From the NCBI GenBank assembly GCA_021404785.1, contig QWHH01000010.1, positions 1-64,000 on the forward strand: a stretch of DNA of 64,000 nt, given 5' to 3'. The notes beneath the pieces are model-generated. The model was not told the DNA's origin. It ran no database searches and was given only the letters and a program-made list of their open reading frames with translations. The position numbers and the translations under genes were made by a program. Positions 46,261 to 54,729 of the stretch are shown here, piece after piece; position 1 is the stretch's first letter, and the number at the start of each line of letters is the position of its first letter. This stretch comes from Lysobacterales bacterium PRO7 (GTDB taxonomy: Bacteria > Pseudomonadota > Gammaproteobacteria > Xanthomonadales > Rhodanobacteraceae).

Positions 46261-49080
46261 TCAGTGCGACGGCGAATCCGGATACACGTCGGATCTGCCG
46301 GACAACTCACGCAGCAATTGCCTGGTCTGCGGCGCCAGTTCGCTGGCAGGCGCGCCGATGGCGATCGCATCGAGAGCGGCACGGCGGGCCTCATCCGTGC
46401 GCTTGAGGTCGTTCAGGATTTGCGCCTTCTGCACCAGCATCGCCACACGGCGTGCCTTTGCGTCCGGTTCCAGACGCTGCCAGTCGGCAAGCGTGCGCTC
46501 GATTTCATGCAGTGCGTCGGCGTTGCGGTTCGTCATCCACAATGCCTGCGCATAGCCGAAACGGATCAATGCGTCCTCGCGCGATGCGCTGCCACCGTCG
46601 CGGTCGAGCACGGCCAGGGCTTGCGCCGAGTCGTCCACGGCGGTCTTGTAATCGTGCTGTTTCACCGCGACGTTGGCCAGGGTCGAGAGCGAATAGGCCA
46701 CGGTCGGATGATCGCTGCCAAACAGCGCACGGCGTTCGGCCAGTGCCAGCGTCATTTGCTGTTTGGCCTCGTCCAGCCGGTCCTGCCGGTACAGCGACAT
46801 GCCCAGATTGTTGCGTGCGCGCGTACACACTTCGTTCTTGATTTGCGCGGTCGTGCAGATATCGATTGCCTTCTGGTAGTCGGCGTCGGCTTCGCTGAAG
46901 CGGCGTTGCGCGACGAAGATGCCGCCGCGGGCATCGAAGTCCTCGGCAACTTCCAGATGATCGTCGCCGCCGAAAACCTGACGGTCCATCGCGAGCGCCT
47001 GACCGATCAGGTTTTCGGCTTCGGGGAATCGCTCGGCACGTGCGACGATCTGCGCCAGATCGCGCAATGTGGCGGCGATGGCATCGTGCGGCGCCGTGTA
47101 GATGCGCTGCTTGAGCGCGAGCAATTCGCGGAAACGCGCCTCGGCTGCCGGCAGGTCGCCGACACCGTCTTGCGCCGTGGCGAGACTGCCGAGCGCGGCG
47201 ACATAGCGGTCGTCTTGCTGCGCATGCTGCGCGCGCCAGCGCGTCAGCATCGGAGTCAGCGTGGCGATCGCTTCCGGGTAGCGTTGCAGTTCGGCCAAGG
47301 TGTTGCCGATTTCGAACACCGCAGCAATCGCATCGGACGAGTCCTTGCCGAACACGCGCGTGGCTGTCGTGGCAGCTTCGCGCTGGTGCGCCAGCGCGGA
47401 GTCTGTCGCGCCGGTGGCGGCTTCCGCGGCGGCCAACGTGTCCAGTGCACGCACCAGCATGGGCGCAGGTTGCGCGCGCAACGACGTCAACTCCGCGTTG
47501 ATCGCGGCGATCGCTGCCGCGTTGTCGCCGGCGCGTTGCAGCGCCTGCGCGTGCAGGATGCGATCCGAGCGCGCCTGCGCTGGATCGGCGGCGAGCTTTT
47601 CCGCGCTGGCGAACAGCGTTTGCGCGCGCGTGAAATTGGCCAGAGACAGCTCCACCTTGCCGAGCGTGCGCGAAAAGTCCGCGCGCGTGCTCGCATCCAG
47701 ATCGTCTGCGGTGCTGAGCCGTTGCTGCGCGGCGGCAACGAGCGCGTCGGGAGTCGGGCGCTGGTTGCGCGGCAGGTGCGCGCTCGCCGCATCGAACACG
47801 CTGAGCAGAAAATCTCGCGTCGTATTCGCTCGCTGCGCTTGTTGCCGCGCCACGTTCGCTTGCCACAACGCCACGCCAAGCGCGGTGAGGATGCCGAGTA
47901 GGAACAATGCCGTCACCGCCACGCCGCCGCGATGACGTTGCACGAACTTGCGAGCCCGATAGGCACGCGAAGGCGGATGCGCAGCGACGGCGCGGCCGGA
48001 AAGGAAATTGTCGATGTCGTCGGCGAGCGCGCCAGCCGAGGCGTAGCGCCGCTGCGGTTCTTCGGCCAGCGCCTTGAGCAGGATGTTGTCAAGGTCGCCG
48101 CGCAACAGCTTGCGCAGGCGCGCACGCTCGATGCTCGGGACATTGCCGGAGACCGTTTCGTTGACGCGCGACGAAGGCCGGCGCGTCGGCGTGCCGCCGG
48201 GCCGCAGGCCCAGCAGCAGTTCGTGCAGCAGCACGCCGAGGCCGTACACGTCGGTCGCGGTGGTGATCGCGCCGCCGCGCAGTTGTTCCGGCGCGGCGTA
48301 GTCGGGCGTGAACACGCCGACGGTACCCGTCGAGTCCGTATTGTCTTCCTCGATCAGCTTGGCGATGCCGAAGTCGAGCAGTTTCACCGTACCGTCGGCC
48401 GCGACCAGGATGTTCGATGGCTTGATGTCGCGATGCACGATCAGATTCCGGTGCGCCTCGGCGACGGCGCGGCAGACGTCGACGAACAGGCGCACGCGTG
48501 CGCGCACGTCGAGGCCGCGCGTGTCCGCGTAGCGCGTGATCGGCACGCCGTCGACGTATTCCATGACCAGGTACGGAATGCCGGCCGCAGTAACGCCACC
48601 GTCGATCAGGCGCGCGATGTGCGGATGCTCCAGCGCCGCCAACACGCGCCGCTCGCGCTGGAACAGGCGCTGTTCCAGCTCCGAATACAGGCCGCGGCGC
48701 AGCAGCTTGATCGCGGCCTGCTGGCGGAAATCCGCATCCTCGCGCTCGCCGAGGAAAACCGCCGACATGCCGCCCTGGCCGAGCGCACGCACCAGGCGAA
48801 ACGCGCCGATGCGGCTGCCGATCAGCCCTTCGGGCGCCAGATCGCGCGCCGCCAGGCGCGCGGCGTGCTCGCCTGCGGCGGTGTCGAGAAATCCGTGGCT
48901 GTCGTGCGCGGCGAGCAGATCGCGCAGGCGCTCGCGCAGGCTCGCGTCGGCGATATGCGTTTCAAGCCAGTCCGCGCGCGTCTCGGGCGGCAGCTCGAGC
49001 AGCGCATCGAAAGCCTCGCGCAGGGCGTTTTGGGTAGTGGAATCGGTGGGCGGATCGGGCGCGGTCATGGCTTGAGCCAA
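46261..49080 (-). CDS. Transmembrane Ser/Thr protein kinase with C-terminal TPRs (second copy type)
   Basis: 939 aa. An N-terminal helical segment like that of the kinase at 21955 precedes the Hanks kinase domain (about 80-360): GQGGMSAVF, Lys in AAIKLL, the canonical catalytic loop IVHRDIKPSNILV, LLDFGIAKL and YAAPEQLRG. A membrane helix lies near 380-405, then a long periplasmic part with TPRs (for example ARNNLGMSLYRQDRLDEAKQ). It pairs with the ECF sigma factor at 49424-49954, separated by a small membrane-protein gene. The start could be at the first codon or at the ATG of MTAPDPP four codons in. Confidence 0.88.
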   Translation of the reverse strand: MAQAMTAPDPPTDSTTQNALREAFDALLELPPETRADWLETHIADASLRERLRDLLAAHDSHGFLDTAAGEHAARLAARDLAPEGLIGSRIGAFRLVRALGQGGMSAVFLGEREDADFRQQAAIKLLRRGLYSELEQRLFQRERRVLAALEHPHIARLIDGGVTAAGIPYLVMEYVDGVPITRYADTRGLDVRARVRLFVDVCRAVAEAHRNLIVHRDIKPSNILVAADGTVKLLDFGIAKLIEEDNTDSTGTVGVFTPDYAAPEQLRGGAITTATDVYGLGVLLHELLLGLRPGGTPTRRPSSRVNETVSGNVPSIERARLRKLLRGDLDNILLKALAEEPQRRYASAGALADDIDNFLSGRAVAAHPPSRAYRARKFVQRHRGGVAVTALFLLGILTALGVALWQANVARQQAQRANTTRDFLLSVFDAASAHLPRNQRPTPDALVAAAQQRLSTADDLDASTRADFSRTLGKVELSLANFTRAQTLFASAEKLAADPAQARSDRILHAQALQRAGDNAAAIAAINAELTSLRAQPAPMLVRALDTLAAAEAATGATDSALAHQREAATTATRVFGKDSSDAIAAVFEIGNTLAELQRYPEAIATLTPMLTRWRAQHAQQDDRYVAALGSLATAQDGVGDLPAAEARFRELLALKQRIYTAPHDAIAATLRDLAQIVARAERFPEAENLIGQALAMDRQVFGGDDHLEVAEDFDARGGIFVAQRRFSEADADYQKAIDICTTAQIKNEVCTRARNNLGMSLYRQDRLDEAKQQMTLALAERRALFGSDHPTVAYSLSTLANVAVKQHDYKTAVDDSAQALAVLDRDGGSASREDALIRFGYAQALWMTNRNADALHEIERTLADWQRLEPDAKARRVAMLVQKAQILNDLKRTDEARRAALDAIAIGAPASELAPQTRQLLRELSGRSDVYPDSPSH

Positions 49081-49134
49081 GCGGCTGCTGCCGCAATGCC
49101 TGACCGTCCAAAGCGTGCCACGCGATGCCTCCGA

Positions 49135-49323
49135 CTACTTCGAACGTGCCCAAACAAGCGCCACGATGGCGGCGCCAAGACACATACCTGTGCCGATGAG
49201 ATGCAGGAAATCCACTGGTCGAATGGTGGCGAGGGTCGGGCGATCGAGCAAGCTGAATAGGCCCAGGAGACCAAAGGCGGCGAGAACGAAGACGACTCGA
49301 AGTGGTTCGCGGCGTGAATTCAT
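49135..49323 (-). CDS. Small two-helix membrane protein between sigma factor and kinase genes
   Basis: 62 aa. It has two hydrophobic segments (VVFVLAAFGLLGLFSLL, about 10-26, and FLHLIGTGMCLGAAIVALVWA, about 39-58) separated by a short polar stretch, with Arg-rich ends. No family is recognised. AAGAGG lies about nine bases before the ATG at 49323. Its position between an ECF sigma factor and its kinase, directly behind an ECF-type promoter element, suggests a role in the same signalling unit, but that is inference from context. Confidence 0.55.
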   Translation of the reverse strand: MNSRREPLRVVFVLAAFGLLGLFSLLDRPTLATIRPVDFLHLIGTGMCLGAAIVALVWARSK

Positions 49324-49390
49324 GGATCAGTACCTCTTGAGTGTGGTGGACGAAGGGTCGCAACGCCATGTGGAGGCTAACGTTGCGATA

Positions 49391-49417
49391 AACGCCATTT
49401 CGCGACAGATTGCGACA
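49391..49417 (-). promoter_or_regulatory. ECF-type promoter element ahead of the small membrane protein and kinase genes
   Basis: On the minus strand TGTCGCAA (49417-49410), 13 bases, GGCGTT (49396-49391). It lies between the sigma-factor stop and the 62-aa gene, 68 bases from the latter's start, so the kinase can be transcribed separately from the sigma factor. Confidence 0.65.
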
Positions 49418-49423
49418 CGCGCG

Positions 49424-49954
49424 TCATGTCAGTGCGTCGTGCAGAAAGGCACGTGCGAACGCCCAGTCGCGATCCGCGGTGCGCCGGGTCACGCCGAGCT
49501 GTTCGGCCACCTGTTCCAGGGGCAGGCCGGCGAAGTAGCGCAACTCGACCACGCGTGCGGCGCGTGTGTCGGCGACTTCCAATCGCGTCAGCGCGGCATC
49601 CAGGGCCAGTGCGCTTTGCGCGTCGTCGATGGCGAGGCGGCCGTCGCTGCCGGTCAGGGTGACCGCGATCCAGCCGCCGCCGGCGCATTGGCGCAAGTGG
49701 TCGCGCGCGCGGTCGGCGAGCAGATGGCGCATGGCGCGCGCGGCGTAGGCGAAGAATTGCGCCGGGTGGGAAAACTTCAGTTCATCCTGCGCGCCAATAC
49801 GCAGATACAGTTCGTGCACCAGCGCAGTGGTGTCCAGCGTGCCGCGCTCCCGCGCGCCGAGCTGGCGCGCCGCCATCGCTTTCAGGCGCGCATAGACCGC
49901 ATCGAACAAGGCGTCCGCCGTTTCCGGTGCATTGCGCGAAGTGGACTCGGGCAT
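49424..49954 (-). CDS. ECF RNA polymerase sigma factor (TIGR02999 type)
   Basis: 176 aa. Region 2 includes YARLKAMAARQLGA and DTTALVHELYLRI with RHLLADRARDHLR; region 4 is ELRYFAGLPLEQVAEQLGVTRRTADRDWAFARAFLHDAL. It is the same type as the factor at 21393 and, like it, lies beside a TPR receptor kinase. No SnoaL-like C-terminal domain is present, so it is not an ECF41 factor. It is the best local candidate to read the TGTCGCA-N16-CGTT elements. A TAGAAT box lies six bases ahead of its ATG. Confidence 0.87.
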   Translation of the reverse strand: MPESTSRNAPETADALFDAVYARLKAMAARQLGARERGTLDTTALVHELYLRIGAQDELKFSHPAQFFAYAARAMRHLLADRARDHLRQCAGGGWIAVTLTGSDGRLAIDDAQSALALDAALTRLEVADTRAARVVELRYFAGLPLEQVAEQLGVTRRTADRDWAFARAFLHDALT

Positions 49955-49960
49955 GCGTCC

Positions 49961-49966
49961 ATTCTA
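49961..49966 (-). promoter_or_regulatory. -10 hexamer (TAGAAT) ahead of the second sigma-factor gene
   Basis: TAGAAT on the minus strand, six bases, then the ATG at 49954. It would yield a leaderless mRNA. There is no TGTCGCA element here, so the sigma gene itself is apparently not autoregulated through that motif. Confidence 0.4.
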
Positions 49967-50043
49967 GGGCGATTGCTGCGCCGCGGCGTGGCAAACCGTC
50001 ACGCTTCGCGTATTAAGGCCCGATCCGATGAGGGGGAGGGTGG

Positions 50044-50072
50044 CCCGCCGCGAGCAATCGCGGCGGGTTTTT
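50044..50072 (+). terminator. Strong intrinsic terminator upstream of glnE, without an obvious gene before it
   Basis: A perfect 10-bp stem, CCCGCCGCGA with TCGCGGCGGG, has a GCAA tetraloop and is followed by TTTTT. It points rightward, 35 bases ahead of glnE, but the gene to its left runs the other way. It could end a short leader or small RNA, or attenuate transcription into glnE. Confidence 0.8.
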
Positions 50073-50094
50073 ACGTTCTGGCGGCTTGATCGTG

Positions 50095-50100
50095 CACAAT
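50095..50100 (+). promoter_or_regulatory. -10-like hexamer (CACAAT) six bases before glnE
   Basis: CACAAT, six bases, then the glnE ATG. This is the same geometry as the boxes before ampE, lpxL and both sigma-factor genes. It lies downstream of the terminator at 50044-50072, so glnE would not need read-through. Confidence 0.3.
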
Positions 50101-50106
50101 CGCGCC

Positions 50107-52932
50107 ATGTCCGCGCGCGCAAATCTTGACGACTTCGTGCAGGCGCGCTACGCGCAGGTGCTGGCGCGTTGCCGCGCGGCCGGCGTGGTGCTGCACGATG
50201 ACGCGGGCGTGGCCGAGCATGTGCAACGCGTGCTGTTGGCAAGCGATTTCGCGTTCGATGCCTGCGTGCGCGATCCGCACCTGCTCGATGCCGCGGGACT
50301 GGCGCGCATGGCCGATCCGCGCCATGCCGATACGCGAACGTTACGCTTGACCGAGGCGCTGGACGAGGCTGTTGCGATGGCGGTTTTGCGCCGCTATCGC
50401 CGCGCTGAATCGCTGCGCCTGATCTGGCGCGACGTCAACGCTCTGGACGGCGTCGAGCAGACCCTGGCCGGGGCCAGCGCGCTCGCCGAAACCTGCTTAG
50501 GCGTCGCGCTTGCCTTCGCCGAATCCGTATTGGCGCGACGCCACGGCACGCCGCGCAACGCCGAAGGCGTGGCGCAGCGGCTCGTCGTGATCGCGATGGG
50601 CAAGCTTGGCGGCGGCGAGCTGAATTTTTCCTCCGACATCGATCTCATCCTCGCCTTCGCGGAAAACGGCGCGAGCGACGGCGAGCGTCCACTGGCCAAC
50701 GAAGCGTACTTCGCGCGCCTCGGCCAGCTGCTGGTCAAGCTGCTCGCCGAGATCACCGCCGATGGTTACGTCTTTCGCGTCGACTTGCGCCTGCGCCCGT
50801 TCGGCAATGCCGGCCGCGTCGCCTTGCCGTTTGCCGCCATGGAGCAGTACTACCAGCGCGAGGGCCGCGACTGGGAGCGCTATGCCTGGATCAAGGCACG
50901 GCCGGTCGCTGGCGACATCGCCGCGGGCAAGCGCCTGCTCGAGGCGCTGCGCCCCTTCGTCTACCGCAAATACCTGGATTACACCGCGTTCGCCGGCTTG
51001 CGCGAGATGAAATCGCTGATCGACGCCGAAGTCGTGCGCAAGGACCTGGCCGCGAACCTGAAACTCGGCCCCGGGGGAATCCGCGAAATCGAATTCGTCG
51101 TGCAGCTGCTGCAACTGATCCGCGGTGGGCGCGAGCCGGGCTTGCGCGAAACCGGCCTGCTGCCGGCGCTCGCCGCCTGCGAGCGCATCGGTGCGCTCGC
51201 CACCGTGAGCGCAAACCGCCTGCGCGACGCTTACCGCTTCCTGCGCCGCATCGAAAACCGCTTGCAGATGCTGCGCGACGAACAGACCCACGAATTGCCG
51301 GACGACGATTTCCTGCGCACGCGCATTGCCGTCGCAGCAGGGTTCGCCGGCTGGAACGCGCTCGAGGACGAACTTGCGCGCGTGCGCGCCGCGGTCGCAG
51401 CGGAATTCGCGGACCGTCTCGGCACCGAAAAACCCGCGCCAGCCGTGGATGTGGACGCAGCCGTCGCCTTTTGGCAGGCGGCACTTCGCGGCGAAGCGCA
51501 GCCGGCGCAGCTTCGCGCGCTCGGTTTTGGCGATGCGGAAAACCTGCACGCGGCGCTGCAGGCGCTCGCCACCGGCGCCGGCGCGCGCGCATTGTCGGCG
51601 CGCGGACGCGGACGCCTGGATCGACTCGTGCCGCACCTGCTGCAGGCGGCGGCAGCGAGCGTTGCGCCCGATGCCTGCTTGAATCGCCTCATGCAATTGC
51701 TGCATTCCGTGTTACGCCGTTCCGCGTATCTTGCCTTGCTCGAAGAACGTCCCGCCGCGCGGACACGACTGGTGGACGTCTTCGCCGGCAGCGCGTTGCT
51801 TGCCGAGCGCGTGATCGCGCATCCGCTGCTGCTGGACGACCTGCTGGCTCCCGCGGGTGAGGACGGCATGCCGGATCGCGCTGCGCTCGACGCGCAGATC
51901 GCGCGGCGACTGGCCCAGCACGACCCCGGCGATGCGGAAGGCGCGATCGAAATTTTGCAGGAGGAAAAACAAAGCGCGGCGTTTCGCATCGGCTTGGCCT
52001 GTCGCGGCGGCGCAGACGCCGTCGCCAGCGCGCGCGCCTTGGGCGAGACGGCGCAGTCGATCGTCGCGTATGCCTTGCAGCTGGCGCAGGACGACCTCGC
52101 CCGCGCACACGGACGCCTGCCCGGCGGCATCGCCGTGATCGGCTACGGCAGCCTCGGCGGCGCGGAGCTTGGATTTGCATCCGACCTGGACCTGGTTTTC
52201 GTCTACGCCAGCGCGCTGGCGCAGGCCGAAAGCGACGGCGCGCGGCCGCTGGAAGGCGCGCGCTATTTCGCGCGCATCGCCCAGCGCGTGGTGCACTGGC
52301 TGACGACGCAGACGCGCGCGGGAAAACTCTACGACGTCGATGTGCGCCTGCGTCCGGACGGCGGCAAGGGCTTGCTCGTCGTCGGCATCGCCGCGTTTGC
52401 CGAATACCTGCGCGAACGCGCCTGGATCTGGGAATCGCAGGCGCTGGTACGCGCGCGGCCGATCGCCGGCGACGCGGATGCTTGCGCGAAATTTTCAGCG
52501 TTGCGCGCGGATTGGCTGGCGCAGCCACGCGAACCTGCGCAGGTGCGCGCCGAAGTCGGCGCCATGCGCGTGCGCTGGCGCGCCGAGCGCGATCGTTCGA
52601 CGAGCACGATGCTGGATTTGAAGCAGGGCGCCGGAGCGTTGCTCGACATCGAATTCATCCTGCAAACACTGGTGCTGCTACATGCGCACGAACATGCCAC
52701 ATTGTTGAGCAGCGGCAATAGCGCGGAATTGATCGCAGTGTGCGGACGCGTTGGCGTCCTTGCCGATGACGATGCGCGCGATCTCGCGCAAGCGCACGCC
52801 ACGCTGCTCAAACGTGCGCTGGATTGCACGCTGGATGCGCGCCCGCGACTGGCCCCGCGCGATGCCGAACTGGAGCTACACGCGCAAGCCGTGTTGCGGA
52901 TTGCGACGGTGATTGGCTTGCGATTCGGCTAA
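50107..52932 (+). CDS. glnE: Bifunctional glutamine synthetase adenylyltransferase/deadenylyltransferase GlnE
   Basis: 941 aa. It adds AMP to and removes AMP from glutamine synthetase in response to PII and glutamine. Two nucleotidyltransferase domains are visible: the N-terminal deadenylylase with KLGGGELNFSSDIDLILAF and the C-terminal adenylylase with GSLGGAELGFASDLDLVF, each followed by helical regions. I chose the ATG at 50107 (MSARANLDDFVQARY) over an in-frame codon at 50086. Its end overlaps the convergent ELM1-family gene by four bases. Confidence 0.95.
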   Translation: MSARANLDDFVQARYAQVLARCRAAGVVLHDDAGVAEHVQRVLLASDFAFDACVRDPHLLDAAGLARMADPRHADTRTLRLTEALDEAVAMAVLRRYRRAESLRLIWRDVNALDGVEQTLAGASALAETCLGVALAFAESVLARRHGTPRNAEGVAQRLVVIAMGKLGGGELNFSSDIDLILAFAENGASDGERPLANEAYFARLGQLLVKLLAEITADGYVFRVDLRLRPFGNAGRVALPFAAMEQYYQREGRDWERYAWIKARPVAGDIAAGKRLLEALRPFVYRKYLDYTAFAGLREMKSLIDAEVVRKDLAANLKLGPGGIREIEFVVQLLQLIRGGREPGLRETGLLPALAACERIGALATVSANRLRDAYRFLRRIENRLQMLRDEQTHELPDDDFLRTRIAVAAGFAGWNALEDELARVRAAVAAEFADRLGTEKPAPAVDVDAAVAFWQAALRGEAQPAQLRALGFGDAENLHAALQALATGAGARALSARGRGRLDRLVPHLLQAAAASVAPDACLNRLMQLLHSVLRRSAYLALLEERPAARTRLVDVFAGSALLAERVIAHPLLLDDLLAPAGEDGMPDRAALDAQIARRLAQHDPGDAEGAIEILQEEKQSAAFRIGLACRGGADAVASARALGETAQSIVAYALQLAQDDLARAHGRLPGGIAVIGYGSLGGAELGFASDLDLVFVYASALAQAESDGARPLEGARYFARIAQRVVHWLTTQTRAGKLYDVDVRLRPDGGKGLLVVGIAAFAEYLRERAWIWESQALVRARPIAGDADACAKFSALRADWLAQPREPAQVRAEVGAMRVRWRAERDRSTSTMLDLKQGAGALLDIEFILQTLVLLHAHEHATLLSSGNSAELIAVCGRVGVLADDDARDLAQAHATLLKRALDCTLDARPRLAPRDAELELHAQAVLRIATVIGLRFG

Positions 52933-53999
52933 TCGGCAGTCAGCGCAGCGACCACGTCGGATCGCGTGGATTCCAGCACGTGCCAGACCTTGCTCGCCAC
53001 CGCGGCGAGTTCGCGCAATGGCGGTGGTTGTCGCAAAGTGGAAAAATCCACATTGGCATCGAGCGCGTGCAGCCAGCCTTGCGCGCGCAACTCGGCGTGC
53101 AGGCCGGTCAATTTGCCGCGCGCGGATTCCGGCAGCAAGGTGAAAACCGGTTTGCCGGTCGCGCAGGCTTCCGACAGCATGTTGACCGAATCGGGCGTGA
53201 CCGCGATGCGGTCGGCGGCGGACAGATAGCCTTGATACGGATTCTCGCCGTCCGCGGTGCCGTTCCAGAAATGCACGCAGGTTGCGCTCAGGCGTTCGCG
53301 CGACATCCGCCGCCATGATTCCGGCGTGCGCCGCGACGTGGAAACAAGCAGGCTGCCGCCGTTGCGTTCGACGAGTGCATTGATGCGCGACAGAAATGTA
53401 TCGAACCACGCGTTGCTCATGTCCAGGCCGCGGCGCGGGCCGCCGATCAGCACCGTCATTCGCGGCTGCGGCAGTTGCGCCAACATCGGAAAACGCGCGC
53501 TGCCATCGACCAGCCAGTCCGCGTCCACCGGATTGAGCGCGCCGAGGGTCTGGATCACGTTCGCGCCTGCCAGCGCATCATGGCGCGGCGCGACGACGAG
53601 GTCGAAATGCTTCGGGTCGATGCGCGGATCGAGAATCTGTACGGTGAAGGTTTTGCCGGCGCTCGCCTGGCGCAGCCAGCGCGTCAGCGTGGCGGCGTCG
53701 CGGCCACATCCGATGACCAGGGCGGGCCAGGGCGCGTGCAGGCGCTGGCGCAATTCCGGCGCGACGCCAAAGCGCAGTCCGGCGGTGAGGCGCGGCGCGA
53801 ACCAGCGCCATGGCATGCGCAATCGCGCACATCGGGTTTCCGCCTCGATTTGCATTGCTCGCGCCAACGCCTGCGCCTGGCGCACATTGCCGGCGGCGCC
53901 GTCGGTCACGATCCAGCACGCAGGGGGTTGCAAAACGGATTCCGGCACCGCAGATGTCCTGACACGGATTCGGCCATGATGCCGAGTTCGCGCTGCCAT
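52929..53999 (-). CDS. ELM1-family (mitochondrial fission ELM1-like) GT-B-type protein
   Basis: 356 aa. It contains CWIVTDGAAGNVRQAQALA, ALVIGCGRDAATLTRWLR, VLIGGPRRGLDMSNAW and DRIAVTPDSVNMLSEACATGKPVF, which match the ELM1 family (PF06258). The fold resembles GT-B glycosyltransferases. The bacterial role is not established; an envelope sugar-transfer role is possible. The ATG at 53999 is the first good start, but the N-terminal 25 residues are poorly conserved, so the true start may be later. Confidence 0.8.
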   Translation of the reverse strand: MAARTRHHGRIRVRTSAVPESVLQPPACWIVTDGAAGNVRQAQALARAMQIEAETRCARLRMPWRWFAPRLTAGLRFGVAPELRQRLHAPWPALVIGCGRDAATLTRWLRQASAGKTFTVQILDPRIDPKHFDLVVAPRHDALAGANVIQTLGALNPVDADWLVDGSARFPMLAQLPQPRMTVLIGGPRRGLDMSNAWFDTFLSRINALVERNGGSLLVSTSRRTPESWRRMSRERLSATCVHFWNGTADGENPYQGYLSAADRIAVTPDSVNMLSEACATGKPVFTLLPESARGKLTGLHAELRAQGWLHALDANVDFSTLRQPPPLRELAAVASKVWHVLESTRSDVVAALTAD

Positions 54000-54080
54000 C
54001 GGCAAGTTGAATATTTCTTAATGCCTGTTGGGCTACACTCGGCCCGCTCGTTTCGCCCCAGTCCGCACAGGAGTATGCCC

Positions 54081-54659
54081 ATGTTCGCCCGCCGTTTGTT
54101 GCTCGCATCCCTGCTCGTCGCGAGCGCCTCTGTCTTCGCCGCGCCGCAGACTTTCACCATCGACCCGAACCATACCCAGGTGTCGTTCACCTACAATCAT
54201 TTCGGATTTTCCAACCCGACCGGCCGCATGGAAGACATCAAGGGAACCGTGGTCGTCGATCAGGCCGACTGGGACAAGTCGTCAGTCACGGTGACCATGC
54301 CGTTGTCGGGCCTGCACACCGGCGTGGCGAAACTCGACGAACACCTGAAGACGCCGGATTTCTTCGACGCCGCCAAGTATCCGGATATCACCTTCAAGAG
54401 CACGCATGTGACCAAGACCGGCACCGAAACGCTCGACATCGCCGGCGATCTGACCGTGCACGGCGTGACCAAGCCGGTGACCTTGCACGCACGCGTGAAC
54501 AAGATCGGCGAGAACAAGATGATCGGTTCGCAGACCGCGGGTTTCGACGCCGACACGACACTGAAGCGTTCGGAGTTCGGGCTGAAGATGTACGTACCCG
54601 CGGTCAGCGACGAGGTGAAGATTCACATCACGCTGTCGGCGGATCTTGCAAAGAACTGA
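54081..54659 (+). CDS. YceI-family periplasmic lipid-binding protein
   Basis: 192 aa. The signal peptide MFARRLLLASLLVASASVFA is followed by a lipocalin-like YceI domain: FTIDPNHTQVSFTYNHFGFS, TPDFFDAAKYPDITFKST and GDLTVHGVTKPVTL. YceI proteins bind polyisoprenoid-type lipids in an antiparallel beta-barrel. AGGAG lies seven bases ahead of the ATG at 54081, which decides it over the ATG at 54075. Two hairpins follow the stop. Confidence 0.92.
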   Translation: MFARRLLLASLLVASASVFAAPQTFTIDPNHTQVSFTYNHFGFSNPTGRMEDIKGTVVVDQADWDKSSVTVTMPLSGLHTGVAKLDEHLKTPDFFDAAKYPDITFKSTHVTKTGTETLDIAGDLTVHGVTKPVTLHARVNKIGENKMIGSQTAGFDADTTLKRSEFGLKMYVPAVSDEVKIHITLSADLAKN

Positions 54660-54676
54660 TGCGCCGATTGCCTTCG

Positions 54677-54719
54677 CCTCTCCCGCGCGCGGGAGAGGCC
54701 GCCGCGCCATGCGCGGCGG
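54677..54719. terminator. Two tandem GC-rich hairpins between convergent genes
   Basis: A perfect 22-base palindrome at 54677-54698 (CCTCTCCCGCG and its complement) is followed directly by a nine-bp stem CCGCCGCGC/GCGCGGCGG at 54699-54719. No T-run follows on either strand, so they probably act as a barrier or as RNA 3'-end protection for both yceI and the Yip1 gene. Confidence 0.5.
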
Positions 54720-54729
54720 GTTGAGCGGG

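Noticed and set aside
53031-53060. TGTCGCAA on the plus strand near 53034
   Set aside because: It lies inside the ELM1-family coding region and has no CGTT at the right distance.
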